DNA of 64,000 nucleotides from positions 226,674 to 290,673 of the forward strand of contig NMRA01000432.1 in the NCBI GenBank assembly GCA_002633005.1, written 5' to 3'. The stretch comes from Phoronis australis (taxonomy: Eukaryota; Phoronida; Phoronidae). The position numbers and the translations under genes are program-made. Under the pieces are notes generated by a model. That model did no database searches, was not told the DNA's origin, and worked only from the letters and a program-made list of their open reading frames with translations. Below, in pieces: positions 38,101 through 53,100 of the stretch (the first letter of the stretch is position 1; each line of letters starts with the position of its first letter).

Positions 38101-41100
38101 AGACCCCTCAGCCAGCAGGGCCAAGGTAAGATGTTTGCGACATCGTATTTAAGAACGGCACGACTTCCTTCTTCAAATTCTAATTTTGCTCCCATTTGCG
38201 TAACATCAATATTTATGAAGGTTCAGCAGAATTATGTATACGTGTGCAAGTTGACATGAATTGTTCCATTTGTATTGCAAACTATTTCATCAAATGGCGA
38301 TTCATTAAATATTAATATTCAACTATGCATAATTAACCAAGGATAATTAGTGTTCTGGGCCCAGGGTACAATCCCTGAACTCAGACTTGAAACTTAATCA
38401 ATCGTGTCATGTGAATCGAGTACAAATTTTTAAGATTACTCGAAACATATCATCCTATTGATCAATTTCCTAGTGAAGTTTTGTGAGATTAGACCCTGGG
38501 CTCTATCATACTTGTGGGCTCTATCATACTTCTGGGCTCTCTATCATACTTGTGGGCTCTATCATACTTGTGGGCTCTCTATCATACTTGTGGGCTCTAT
38601 CATACTTGTGGGCTCTATCATACTTGTGGGCTCTCTATCATACTTGGGCTTCCAAGATCGTATTATTACATTTTTATCTTTTATGAAAATAGCTCTGTTC
38701 TCATGTATTTTGATATTACACTAATATTTTAGAAAAAAAAGCAATTAATTCCCCAAACAGTTGCATCCCAAAGGATTCATGAATACCAGAAAGTTTTGTC
38801 GTCATCCCTATTGGCAGCCACTGACACTGCGCAGTCAGTGCAGTACAATGCATGTGCCAGCAGTGCAGTACAATGCATGTGCCAGCACCAGTTGTTTTAT
38901 CGTACAGTTTATGGTTAAAATTTTAATTGAATCAACAATCCACATAGCTCGCCCCCTATCCGTATTAATCCTGAGAAATTTATAGTGGGACTCTAGGAGT
39001 CCTGTATACTCCTTTCCCAGTGGAATTTTTTTCAGTTAAGTTTTGCTTGAAAATTGCACAAGATTATTTCCATCAACTTTTCACATGGGAACCATCAAGT
39101 TTCTTGTTGGTAAACCTTCATCATGTAAGTGTAATAAATTCAAGTCTCATTGCACATCTAATTATATAACAGGGCAGGTGTGTGATCACCTGGGTGTTGG
39201 TCTCTGTACATTCTTGACCAATCCTGATCATGCATCAACTCACCCACTTATCCAACCAGGTACACTCGTTAATTATGCGCATACAATAATTAACACAAAC
39301 TGATTTGCTTACTTGACCTGTAAAATTTCTCACTAAAATGTTCACAGTCACATGGTAACTCTTCTTCTAATTTAGGCCTTGTTCTTTTCTTGATTGAGTT
39401 ATTACAACTTGCATCAGTTCAGTCTTTTATTTTCAAAGTGAAAATGTGCTCTCATGCTGCTAATTTTATATCAAATTTACGTGGAAGTTTCCATGGATAC
39501 TTTATTGAAATAAAATGATAGAGCACTTCTAGTCTTCTTATAGACATCAAATTCGTGCTCTTTACACCTCTACAACTGAATAACATGTTTGAGCATCAAA
39601 CCACATGCACAGCGGAGCACCTGATAACTTGTACCACAAAGGAAGGATTTTGATGTATTAAGCATGACTTATGCAAAGGATTTATAAAAAATGCTGTGAA
39701 GCTTCGGTCTCACAGAAATGAATTGTACATTGTACACTATACATTATAACACTAAACGTCCACTATTCACTGTATCTCCATCTAGCGATAAAACATGTTT
39801 TATTATGTTGTCGCGATTGGAAAGTGACCTTTGCCCACAGGTCTTTGACAAGAAGATCCGTAAATCATGTAGCCAGCGTGATTTGATTGAATTATTTATG
39901 ATTATTGTGTGATTGTTTTCCCTAGGTCAGTCCACTATCAGTAGTCTGCTGTCTGGTATGGCCTTTTGTTACAGCATGCCAACAATGCTTACTGCTCAAG
40001 TTTTCTGTGAATGTTCACTGATAGGTTTTTGCTATTCTTTCTCCAACTTATACAAATGTGTAAGAACATTCTTGTCAACATTCTCTTTACAAAATCTGGC
40101 TCTATGAAATAAAGCCTGTTTTTAATGTTAAAAAGTATGTATAAAATTTCAAATCCCCTTGCACACCACAAAATTAATCTTTATGCATTACAATAGTCCC
40201 TCTTCAATTTCGCACAAAAAGTAATTGCCAAAATTGTAGTTTTTCCATTTTTTAAAGACTGATTTCATTGTTAAGATGATAAACAATTACCAGTTTTATT
40301 TTATGATCTAGCTGTTCAAGATAAATCATGCTTTTTATGAAATCAAGATTTTTCAACATTAATATTGGTCAATAAATTTGACAAAAAATTCCATCTTTTG
40401 TGCCGGATTGAAAGGCGTTATCCGCTATACCAATGTGCAAAGAAAAAAAAGGGTTTTGCATGCTTTTGCAGCTTGATTGCGTCACTGTTGTGAAATATCA
40501 GTGTGAAAAAAACAGGCATTTCCCTTATCAAGTGCTTTGATTCTTTTGTTAAAGCTCAGAGAATACATCAGTTTTAGTGCTCACTGTCTCCTTTTTTGTT
40601 TTGCTCATTTGCATAATTTATTTGACCTTCAAGCTTACATTCTTCTAGATAACAGCAAAGTAAAAGCAGAAGCTTAGAGTTAGGTGTCTAAATTTGTTTA
40701 ATCCGAAACCTTGCAATTGCGTTAGAAGGCATCACAGATATGCCTTTTTCCATGTACTAAAGTCAAATATTGGTGTATTATTTCATTGAAATAACACTGA
40801 ACAAGTATCAGAGAGTAAATGATTACTGTTCTTCATTTTAGTGTTGGAGGATTGTTTAATGTCTAGGGTGGCACTGTTTTTGGTACCAGCTGAAGGGTCA
40901 GCTCATTTCATCTTGCTATGAAATTGCAGGTGTTTATGTATCTGAAAGCTCTCTTCTTACAACTTCAGCAATTGCATCAAGTGCAGTCTTATTTTTTTCA
41001 GAAACGCAAAGTTCTTGGCAATCTGACGTCTACACAGATTTTACGAGACCTCGAAATCTCGTTAAGGACGAATCACATAGAATGGGTGCGGGAATTTCTG

Positions 41101-44100
41101 AGCGAACAAAATGGCGGCCTGGACGTGCTGATCGATTACTTATCTTACACACAGGTGGTCATGAGGTATGGGAGCTGTATGGGAGATGTACTGAGAACTG
41201 AATGTTGTTGGAAACAAATGATTGATCTATTGATTTGTCGGTCAATTTAATGACCGGTCTACTAATTACAAATAGTATTTTGAAGTAATGAATTTTTCTT
41301 CATCTTACCCTTTGTTAACTTAAGTTTGAATTGGTTTAAGGGTAGCTCAAATTCACATGTGCTAATGTACAATTTTAATAAGCCTTTCAGAAAGCGCCAT
41401 CTTATTTTTCCCAACATTATGTCCATAGGGAGGATGAAGAGGTGATAAAAGACCGAGCGGCAACTCTTGAAAGTTCATGGCAGCCATCATCGCCAGGGGG
41501 GGCTAGTGTCATGAGTCAGAACTTGCGGAATATCCGTCGGACGGCATCGAGTCCGGCCAAGTACCGGCGAATGTCAAAGTCGAACGCCAAACTGAAAATG
41601 GGTCAACCCGAGGACGACGTCCACGTTTGCATTATGTGCCTGAGGGCAATCATGAATCATCAGGTATGAGGGTTTGTTTGAGCCGTTCATTTGTTTGAGC
41701 TGTTCATTTGTTTCATCAAAGTTCTTACACCCGCTTGTAACTGAGATGATTGTAAGCACACCATTGTGAATGTGTCGATGTGTCTTTGATGAGATTCAAG
41801 CATAGTCACTAATTTGAATTAGTCCTTAGTCTGTGTTTTCACTTAACAACGATCTTCATAAATAGTTGAATGCACAGCAGGAGGATGATCTTCACTTTGT
41901 TTGAATATTTTTTCTTGAGAAATCTTTGGCGCTCATGTTGCGCTCACAGTTTCACTCTTGTTTTTTGTCCATAATAAATAGCACTGATAGCAGACTGAGT
42001 AATTTCATTAAAATCTGTTGGAACAATTGGCTTCATTTTCATGAAATTCAGCATCAGATATTTTTGAAGCGGGCTTCAGATTTCAGTATGCAAATATCCA
42101 CGTAATTGTGTAAATATCCATGTCAATGAACAAATTATTTGCCTTACCTGTTCACATGATAAGTCCTATTTTCTTCCAGTATGGTTTCAATCTTGTCACA
42201 GCCCATCATCAGGCAATTAACTGCATTGCCCTCAGTCTTAACCACAAGAATCAAAGGTGAGAGTTCAGTTGTATCAGACTTGGCTACAGCAATATACAGT
42301 TCAATTTAATGTTACATCTATCCAGTGCTATAATGTTACATCTATCCGGTGCTATAATCAATCTCAGAGAAGTAGCAAGACTTTCCTGCATTGCCCAAAT
42401 GGGAAATCACAACTGTTTTCTTCTTTAACAATATCGAAAACTGCATTGGCTCATAGTTAAGGTTGTTTATGATTTTACTAACAAGTCTGTGTTTTTTAGC
42501 CAAATGTCTACACAATTATACATTTAACTCGGTAAATGGATATATTTTCTGAAAGTGGATGGGTTCAATGTATTTTGAGCCATCTTATGGTCATTTTTAT
42601 GATGCAACTAAACACCCCTAGTAGCACATCGTTTCTGGTATAGTTGTGGGCTCAAAGTCAATGCTCTGCGTTGCCCTTGTTAATTTTTTACCAGTCTGCC
42701 GTTTCATTTCACCATGTCTTTTTAGTAAATTTTAGGAAAAATAAACATTCATAGTGAAGCAGCAGTAACATGAACATGACCAAATTTTGTTTCATAAAAT
42801 GTTCTTGATGAAATCTCATAAACACTTTTACAATTTTCTGAATTAACATTTTGATTTTGTTTCAAGTGACTTATAATGTTGTTCATAAAAATCATTCAAG
42901 TCCTATTGTCTATAGCCCTTCATACGAAAGTCTAACATTATAAATACAACTCCTAACAATGTGCGCTTAGCATCCAAAAGTGTTGCGTGAATCCGATATA
43001 CCAATTATGAGATATGATGTTCCGAAGTTAGCCAAACTGCATAACCGTAATATCATTTCCTGTTGTCCAGAACAAAAGCATTGGTGTTGGAGCTGCTGGC
43101 GGCTGTGTGCCTGGTGACGGGCGGCCACGAGTTGATATTGTCCGCGTTTGACAACTTCAAGGAGGCGTGCTCGGAGAAACATCGGTTTGAAACACTTCTG
43201 CATTACTTCCAGAACTACGAGTCTTTCCACGTTGACTTCATGGTACGATCTGGCTCAGAGAATACATTTTAACAATATTTAAGTACTGCTAATTAATGAA
43301 ACTTGGGAAGAATGTCGATTTCAGATTTGCAATTGTCGGACACGTTTTGAAGTTTGATGGTGTAAATTGAGCATAATTATGATCGTCTGCTATTGTTTTC
43401 TGGTGTGTAATTTTTCATTCGTTTTAAAACTGTACGAGGCGTTGATTTTGTTTTCTGTTCACAGGTGGCATGTATGCAGTTCATTAACATCGTAGTTCAC
43501 TCAGTAGAGAACATGAATTTCCGTGTACATCTGCAGTATGAGTTTGACACGATCGGTCTCAATGAGTATTTAGAAGTAAGTACAGAGTCTGAAAATCGCA
43601 ATCATGGAAACTGTGTTTTGTCATGATTTTGTTTGAAATCCTGAAACTTCTTCAGTTATTCCAAAGTTGCCTTTTCGATGCATTTTCGTACCACTTCAAC
43701 ATAAGTTTTGTCTGAATTGTTTTACTGACAGAGTTTGCCCTGACGTTATGTCTTCGTCTGTTTCACAAATTACAAGATATGGAATACGATAACTTACAAA
43801 GGAAATTTTCATCAATGTTGTGTAATTTTGTCATGGCATGTTGTGTGTAGAATATTGTGAGGAATAAATGAGGAGATGAGGTGAGAACTGTCTGAGGAAA
43901 TAGAAAGTCATGAGTTGATTCTCAGTGATTCTAAATTGAATTAGATGGAAAAATTGTTTTGTTTGTTGATTGTCATTGTCTTAGAAAAGATTGAGCTCAT
44001 GAGTTGACCTTAAAAATGTGCTGTTTGTTTAACAAAACTCTCTTCTCTCAGAAACTGAAGCGTAATGAGAGTGATCGCCTGCGTGTCCAGGTGAGTGCCT

Positions 44101-47100
44101 ACCTGGACAACATGATTGATGTGGCCACACTGATGGACGACTCAGAAGCCAAACACGCTGCTTTGGAACAGGTGCAAGACCTGGAAGAGGCGCTGTCACA
44201 TGTAAGTCAAAGGTCATGGCCTGCTGTAAGGGCCAGGTAGAGCAGTGTGACAGAGTGAAGTTTAGAAAGATATGATGATAAATTATTGGAGTTGAAGTGA
44301 AATGAGTTTCATGAGAAATGGCAAATTAGAAAATTATGCTTCTGAAACTTTACTGATTTTGATTTAAATCAGTTTTTGTGTGGATTTCGAAACTAGGTCT
44401 TCACAACTATTTATAAGATTGTAAGCATATTGAAAAGCAATCTTACTTTTTTCAAAGTAATATATTTTGCATTGTAATTACTTTAGTATCAACTTTCGAT
44501 ATAAAATCCTAGTCTTTAAAAAATGTGTTTGTTGTTTATTATTGCTTAATTATAATTTGGTCATTGTTTTACATATTTCTTGAACATGGACTTAATAAGC
44601 CGAAATGTTCACACGCTTGTTGACATTTGTAGACCAGTTGATTGTCTTGTCTTGTTGTTAGTCAATGACACATTTGTAGACCAGTTGATTGTCTTGTCTT
44701 TCTTTGTTGTTAGTCAATGACACATTTGTATTGCAGGCTAATGAACGGTTGCTGGAAATTGAAGAGGAATCCATGGCCAAGACAGGTAAACCTGGAAATG
44801 TTGTGCTGCCTAGAAGTAGTAAATTGTTAATTGTTTTTTGCATTTCAGTCCATATCTGTAAGCAAAGTAGTGAAATGATTACAATTTGACCGTCATGCTT
44901 GTCAAATTTTCCTTAGAAAGTTTGATGTAAACTTGTGACCATAGTTTATTGAGAAATCACCAGTTTGTAAGCATGGAAATGGAAGTTGAAATGGATCATT
45001 GTCTCTGACACTTTACGGATTTCTTGTTTCAGTTGAGTTGGAAAAGCAACTTTCAGAAAAGGGAAAAGAGTTGGAACAGATGTCTGTGAGTGTTTCTGTC
45101 TGTTCCTTGAAAATTGTCCTATACACAGTGTTGTATTACATAATATTGTATTACATAATATCGTATTAAATGATATTGTATTGAATAATTATTTCTATTG
45201 AATTATATTGTGTCAAATTATATTATGTCAACTTGTTTTTCATTGGTAAATAAAAATAATAATGATGATAATCTGTAGTTCCCCTAACAGAGTTTGTAAA
45301 ATTTTGTCAAAAATTCGACTGTCAATTTAAATTGTTTTTGTCTTGACAAAGTTCCCATTAAAAATGTAACTAAATATTTGGATATTGCTTATAACTTATA
45401 CAAATTTGTTGACGCTCTATTTTTTATTTGTTCTTGCTAGTGAGGTACGTACAGGTTCAATTTTCACTCACATGAACATATGCCTCATTTTCAACAGACA
45501 CTAGTGAAAGAACAGGAAGAGACGATGAAAGCGTTGCGTCAAGAAATGTCTCAGAAGGTGGAGGAGTCCACGCTGCGGAAACAAGAGTTGGACACACGAA
45601 TGGCGGAGTTAGAGAAGTTAAGACTGAAAATACAAAGTGAGCTTTGCTTTCTTCTATTAATTCAATGAAGTGTTTACATAAGTAGTGCCGTCCACACACA
45701 GACATACCCTTGAGCAAGTTACTCCTGGAACAAATGGTCGCTAGGTTTAAGGGCTGCGTGGATGCTCTATGTGCTATGTTTGAGGCCTGCACAGTTAAAC
45801 TTTGATGTAAAATGCCTTTAGTATTCCCATGTTCAGTGAAAGGAATACACATAAAGTGTGTCTGAGGCAGAGTACTGTCATACCAAAGTACCGTCGTGCT
45901 GCCAATGTAACGGGTCACTGTTACTTCGCAAAAGAACCCTGTGCCAAAAACAGGGTTCATTACTACTGCAAGTTATGGCATTTTTTTCCAAATTATGACC
46001 AGTAGTACTGTAGGTTTTTGGGTCAACGAGAATTGAGATGTTGAGTTTTTATGAGCTTTTCTGTTTTCTAGCCAAATTCATTTGTGTGCAAATAATAATA
46101 TTAACTTCATTCTTGGAATGCTTCGCATCAGACATTTGGAACCACCTTAGACGTCCTAGGAGAGGCTTCTAATATGGACATGACTGCTTGTGTTTCCAGA
46201 TCATAAATGTATTGGGCGCATAGTGTGTAAGCCAGTGTGTTATTTCTGTTCTCCTCAGTTTGTCTTATGTTATTGATGTTACTCATTATTATTTAACCAG
46301 TACTGACAGCGAGGTTATTGACAAAACGTAAAGATTTATTTTTTTTGTTTCACGTTTTTTTTTGTGTGTGCTTAAAGGAGAATGCCACCCGATTTAATTA
46401 GTCTATTTTACCGTCTTGATCGGTCTATGTTTACATCGCCTCTTATACGGTTGACCTCACCTTGCCGAGAGGTGTCGCGTTAACCTGTGAGGAAGGTGAG
46501 AAGCAATGCAGCGACGTCAATGGTTCGTCTGCAGAGTGAATGCCGCCATATATTGCAGTGCATCGATTCTCGCTTGTCCGAACTATGAAGCTGCGAAGAA
46601 AGCGGGCATATCGTTTTTTCGACATCCTCGAGAGCCCGAAATGCTTAGGAAGTGACTCGCGATAGTGAAGAATGAAAGGTACGCTGTTAATAGCAAGTAT
46701 GAGGCCGTGAAACATCTCCGTGTGTGTAGCCGGCATTTCGTCGACAGTGATTTCTCTGACGAATTCCGGCTTACCAAAGAACTATCCATACGTTCCGTTG
46801 CCTATGCATGTTCACGGCGCCTCTCTAGTATTTCTTGATCAGTGTATTCCGGTTCGAATTTAACTGATAGCCTGTGAAACCTAACGATCGGACCCGTGAA
46901 GTCTTCGTCGGATGAGTTCTTGATTAAGTCGGGATTGGCGCCGTGTAGACGTTTATTATTCTGCGTTCTGTTTCAAAATGAATTATTCTCATCCTAAAAT
47001 GATCCTAACCAATGCTTATATGAAACTGAAACAAAGTCTGTCTCATTCGATACAATTTGTAATGTCTTAAAGTTCTCGTGAGTGCAAATGTTTTGAGAAG

Positions 47101-50100
47101 CCAGCAGTGAATAAACCACTGCGTTACCGGCTTTTGATGCCGGCAACAACGGTAATTGACCGGGCACCGAGGCCATGTGAGCGCATACTAATTCAGTGTT
47201 TGCTGTCAGAAAGCTGTTGTGAAACAATTACTCGATTTTACATGCTATTTTCACATGTTACGGGAATCTTTATTTAGAAATACATTACTGTACAACCTTT
47301 GCCCTGACGGTCTGTGGAAGGGGAACCCGACTTCGCGGCCCCCGACAAGTAGATTTTCAGTTTCGTGGCTAATTCACATAAATAATTACATGCACATTAT
47401 CTCTTTGGCTCACTGTTATAGTCTTTTCGTGACTGGAGGTTTAGTTTCCAACTCAAGCTGGTTTATGTTCGTGCCAGTCCTGGCGGCCGCGATAGGCCTG
47501 ATCGGGTTCCAAGCCACTGGCCACGGGGATAACAAGCGTTTTGTGTGTTTAGAACTAAAAAAATCACAAGTATAAACAACACAGATCTAGGTTCTCCCGT
47601 CTGTATTTCACAGAGAATACTTCGAATTTATCTCCGAACAGACCTCAAACTCCTGCTACGGACCTTGGTAAATTGGCCTGCCGAACTTTGTAGGCTACGG
47701 TGTGTCCAAATACCAGTAAATTCGATGTAACAGAAATAAAACAACACGTTTTTAAAAGAATTCGATGTATTTTTAAAGGTTTTACATCGAAGTTTGATGA
47801 TTTATTGGTATTAAACGATGAATTCAAGCGATAAGCTGACACCACTAACCTGTGTTGTGAACTGCTGAGCAGACTGCGTGTGAAACCAATTACGTCATTG
47901 GATAATTTCAACACCGTCTACCGTCAGGTGTCAGGTAACGCAACCAAACCTGCCATTATTGAGTAGAACTACTTGATCTAAATTGCTACAAAGTAGGTTG
48001 TTTTTTGGGTGGCATTCTCCTTTAAAGTGGTTTTCCGTGAGATGTTCGTACAGACTACTTTATTCGCGATCTAAATTTAGGTCATGCCTTACATATCCTA
48101 AAAGGTTTTTCATACCGAGACGTGTGTAGAGTTGTGTCGTGCCATGCTGAAATTAGGCTGAGCACTTGTGAAAAAGTGTTGTGTGCAAGATCGGCATAGT
48201 CTCTTTGTAAGTTATGCATTAGTTGCCGTTTTTGTTAGACTGGTATAGGATAGCGTACTATTATTGCGTGTTAATGACGTACAGTAGTACAGGGTAAGAA
48301 CTACATGCTGTGCTCAGTGCTCTATGCTGAAAATCTCAAATACTTTGGCATTCATCTCGCAGATCCATTTGCGCCTCTCAATGTTTTGCCATGTCACAGC
48401 AACTCTACGCATGCCTGGTGTGAAAGGCTCTTAAGATTCCAAATGAATAGCTTCCATTTTATTTGTGTTTGCCCTAAATCTTACTGAGTCGCAATTCATT
48501 ATTAGGTTCCCTTTGAGACCAAATTAATGTCTCTGACCTTGCAGTTATGGTATATCAGCATGGCAATGGAAATCACTGTCAACAATTATCTTGCTGTGTT
48601 CCAGGTTCGGGAGGACAGACATCGTCAGCCCCGGGGACGCCATCAGCTTCGCCTGCTGCGCCAGCTCCCCCTCCTCCACCCCCTCCCTCGATGGCCCCAC
48701 CCCCACCACCTCCGCCTCCCCCAGGAGCGGGGGCACCTCCTCCACCTCCTGTACCTGGCGCGCCTCCACTGCCAGGTGGTTTGCCAGGTAAGACAACCAG
48801 TAGTATCATAATTTTGAGGTCGGTGTAAAGCTGCATTTCGTCGTGTTTAGCAGGCTAAAACTGAAAGTTCTATTAGGCCTTTTACTGTCATCAAAGCGGT
48901 CTCATATTCCTCACTGTGATAGGATCCTGCTTGTGTTACCAACAAGAATCCCGAAACCACCAAGAAAAGACTTAGGCTACCCTAAGATTGCAAGTGGGAA
49001 AGTGGCACACAAACACATTCCTTGTGATATGAGTTGATAAACAAAATGGAATCTGGTCACAGTTAAAGATACTATGACACTGATATTAGGAATTTTGATT
49101 TGTTTTAGAATTTGTATTAAACAGACTTTCTCTTCAGTAACGGAATAAAGATCCACTTGCTAATCACATAATTTGAGTTTTAATCTGCAACCTACATGAA
49201 CTCCAGAATATACTGCTGTAAATCAAGGTGTCCTTGTATTGCCGTATATTTCACATGATTGATTATTGTTGAACCTAGTTTGCTATTGCTTGTTTGAATT
49301 TTGCATTTGTAATATTTATGAGACTTGCAAAACAATATTACTCGATGGTCTGTTCCATTGTCTAAGGTGACATATTGTTACATTTTTGTCACTAAGAATT
49401 GCCACTCAAGTTCTCATGAGTCAAAATATGTTTCACAAAATGTGACCGCTCCTATTTAATCGCACATTATCTTTCAATACACCCGTTCTTGATTGAATTC
49501 TTTATTGTGGAGGCAGAAAAAAGCATTGCACGACCTACTTTTGAAAATATCGGGAATTCTTCGGTTGAATATTTAGCACTGATATTTGCCTTGCTGTCAA
49601 TTTCTTGGTGTCTGCATCAGAACTCAAAAGACAACGATAGAAGTTTGCCAGAATTTCAGTAACGAATTACATAATAAGTAGGATATGAGATAGTCACTAA
49701 ATAGTGCATAACATGTGTGAAAAAGGACACTTATGTTGCATTGTTGGTAAATACCTTAAAATGAGATTGCTGCTGTGTTATATTGCGACGGACCTATTTC
49801 CACCAAATGTTGGAAATTGGGCTATTGTTGCCTTCACATTTTCAGGACCAGTTTGATAGCTTAAATATAAGAGCATGTTTCTGAATTCAGTGTCTAAGCA
49901 GCAAATGGAAGGGATGTGCTGGTATCTTCGATTAACTTCTCGCTTTGTAGGCTTGAATATCAAGAAAAAGATCCAGACCAAGTACCGACTACCCGTGCTG
50001 AACTGGGCTGCACTGAAGCCTCAGCAAGTCAAGGGGACTGTGTTCTCCGAGCTGGATGATGAGAAGTTGTACAATGTAAGGCAACGTTGACTAAGTCTGC

Positions 50101-53100
50101 ACCTGATTCAGTCTCCCGGAATACATTAGGTCACTGAGGGGAACAGTTAGCCAATCAAATGCCATTGATGGATAACTCCAGCGAATTTCACTGTTTTCAA
50201 TCAAGTGCAGCCTCTGTTATTAAAACACAATGCATTTAAAGCTGCATTTCAAGCTGTCCAGCTGGCTAAAAACATCATGTCGGGCATTTTACTCTCATAA
50301 AGCCGGTCTTCTAACATTCTTTGCCATTCTGTTACAAGAACACGGAGATCGTCAACGTGTCAAAGACATGATCTAATGGTTTATTTCAAAGTGGCGCATG
50401 CATCCATTGCATTTGGCTTGAGTTGTCGGCTCATATGGCAATAATTCATTATCAGATGAGTGTGATGTTTTTAAACCACAAAGCGCCTGATTAAAAGTTC
50501 TGCACTGATGCCTAAACAGCGGCAATATGCAGCTTTTAACATATTTTGTCAAACAGGTGGCCATGTGAACCCGTTCCTCAGCCATCACTGCCCTTTTGAT
50601 AATGTATTCAGAAATGCTGGTGAACATCAACTTTCATTGACAATGAAATGGTTAGCAGAAATTGTAAAACAGGTTTGTTGTTATCCATGAAAACTAAATT
50701 TGAAGTGTAACCTTGGCTCTCACAAAACATTGAAGTGGAACCTTGGCTCTCACAAAACACTGATTGAAGTGGAACCTTGGCTCTCACAAAACATTGAATT
50801 GGAAACTTGGCTCTCACAAAACATTGAAGTGGAACCTTGGTTCTCACAAAACATTAACGTGGAACCTTGGCTCTCACAAAACATCGAAGTGAAACCTTGG
50901 CTCTCACAAAACATCGAAGTGTAACCTTGGCTCTCACAAAACACTGAAGTGGAACCTTGGCTCTCACAAAACATCGAAGTGGAACATTGGCTCTCACAAA
51001 ACATTGAAGTGGAACCTTGGTTCTCACAAAATATTAACGTGGAACCTGGGCTCTCACAAAACATCGAAGTGAAACCTTGGCTCTCACAAGAAATCGAAGT
51101 GGAACCTTGGTTCTCACAAAACACTGAAGTGGAACCTTGGCTCTCACAAAACATTGAAGTGGAAACTTGGCTGTCACAAAACATTGAAGTGGAACCTTGG
51201 TTCTCACAAAACATTAACGTGGAACCTTGGCTCTCACAAAACATCGAAGTGGAACCTTGGCTCTCACAAAACATCGAAGTGGAACCTTGGCTCTCACAAA
51301 CCATTGAAGATTAGTGAAAAAACAAAACTGGGCAACATTTGCTATAATATGTTGTTTGAAATTAGTATTCAGGAAAAAATAATAAACAATTTATTCTTTG
51401 CCCACAGTTCCATCATGTACCAGACATGTAAAGCAATCCAGAAATAATTCCCACAGGGCTTGCTTGAACCTTTTTTCTAAAAGGGCCTCTAGGCAAATAG
51501 GTAATGTTTTCTGTTAGAGGATCTTTTGGAAGTCCCCTGTAATTTGCAAGCAGAACATTCTTAGTTAACTCAAACTCATAGCAGTAAATTGGTTCATCAC
51601 GACTCACATTTATTTTCACAAGTCTGATGTCTTACCAAACCCCACAAAATTTCCTTTAACCCTTTTTCTGCTGAGCCTCTATTCAGACTACTTTCCCTGT
51701 GTGCTGAGCTAAGTAGGTCACCACTACTGCTGTACACTAAGCTGTTGTGGAGGTCACCCAGACAAATGACCTAATAATTTTAAATTATAAATTTGAAGGG
51801 GAAATAGTAAACTAACAGAAAAGAAGTCAATATAAAACTTGTGGAGAATTTGATGGAGATTTTCACCAAGTGTAAGTCTTTATCATAGCCTTCGTGAAAG
51901 TAAACTGATCCACTGTCATCCTCTCCCCTATGACTCCAGCCATATAATGAAACTATGTGTCTACACTTACATAAACCTGCCAATATCTCCCTAACTAGTA
52001 ATCACAGCCATATGGTTTAAATTGAAGAACTGTAGAGGAAACTTTGAAGTATGGAATGCTCATGGTCACATATCTAAACAACATTCCAGGGCTCTTACAA
52101 TTTGTGAATGAAAATCACAAGTGTCCTGGGGTGAGTGCACTCTCCTAGCGCAGCCCAGCTGTAACTTATTATAGTCGATTGAGTACACCCAACGCATTGT
52201 AATAGGATAATTGACATGTCGGCTGACCTCGCCTAGCGCAGGATAAGGGTTAAGCTAATACAACATAATGGCAATAGCTGGAGTTAACGTGCCCACATTT
52301 TGAGACATATCTTGCAGTTAGCAATCTGTGTATGTTTTTAGTTAACAATATTTCTACATGTTTATCTCCCTATTTAGAAAATTGACTTCAACCTGTTTGA
52401 AGAAGAGTTCCACATTGGCATGGCGGGTGGTCTGAAAGACGAGGTGGACGGCACAACACCGCGGGCGAGCAAGAAGAGTAAGAAGCAGGCGGTCAGCGTA
52501 CTGGACAGTAACAGGCTGAGGAACGTGGCTATCACTAGGAAGAAAATTGATATGCCTATGGATGTACTCATCATGGCTATTAACAGGTAAGGAGGGGGGG
52601 GGGAGTGTAGTGAGTGGGGAGTGTAGCCATCTTTAGGAAAAAAGTGACTTGACTGTAGGCCTCCTGATCATGGCTAGTAACATGTGTATTTCCAAGATGA
52701 CAAATTTTGCTAAGTTATTGGATTCGCGAGGTCAGAAGACTTGCCAATTATCCTATGCAGCACGATGGGTGTACTCAAGCAACTATTATAAGCTGCAGCT
52801 GTGAGCGCTAGGTGAGTGTACTGACCCCTGGACACTTGTGGTTTTCATTCAGAAATTGTGAGAGCCCCCCTTGTGTGGTTTAGATATGTGAACATGCGTA
52901 TTCCACAGCTCACGGTTTTCTCTACATTTCTCTGATTTAAGCCATATGGCTGTAATTTCTAATTTGGGAGATATTGGCATTTTTATGTAATTGTAGACAC
53001 ATTTTCATTATGGCTGAAGCCAGACGTGGAAGGATGATTGTGGATCAGTTTATTTTCACTTAAGGCTATGATGAAGACGTACATATTATGGTGAAAATCC

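Noticed and set aside
45457-45960. 167-codon minus frame
   Set aside because: Overlaps FMNL exon 11 in antisense and the MITE A fragment; no recognisable domain.
47219-47575. 118-codon plus frame in the TTAA element
   Set aside because: Tested as possible transposase remainder; no motif recognised and composition looks random.
48545-48836. Glycine-rich and His/Arg-rich frames around FH1
   Set aside because: Shadows of the proline codons of FMNL exon 12 in other frames.
50750-51304. 184-codon repetitive minus-strand protein
   Set aside because: Produced by a 30-bp satellite whose length is divisible by three; no gene structure around it.
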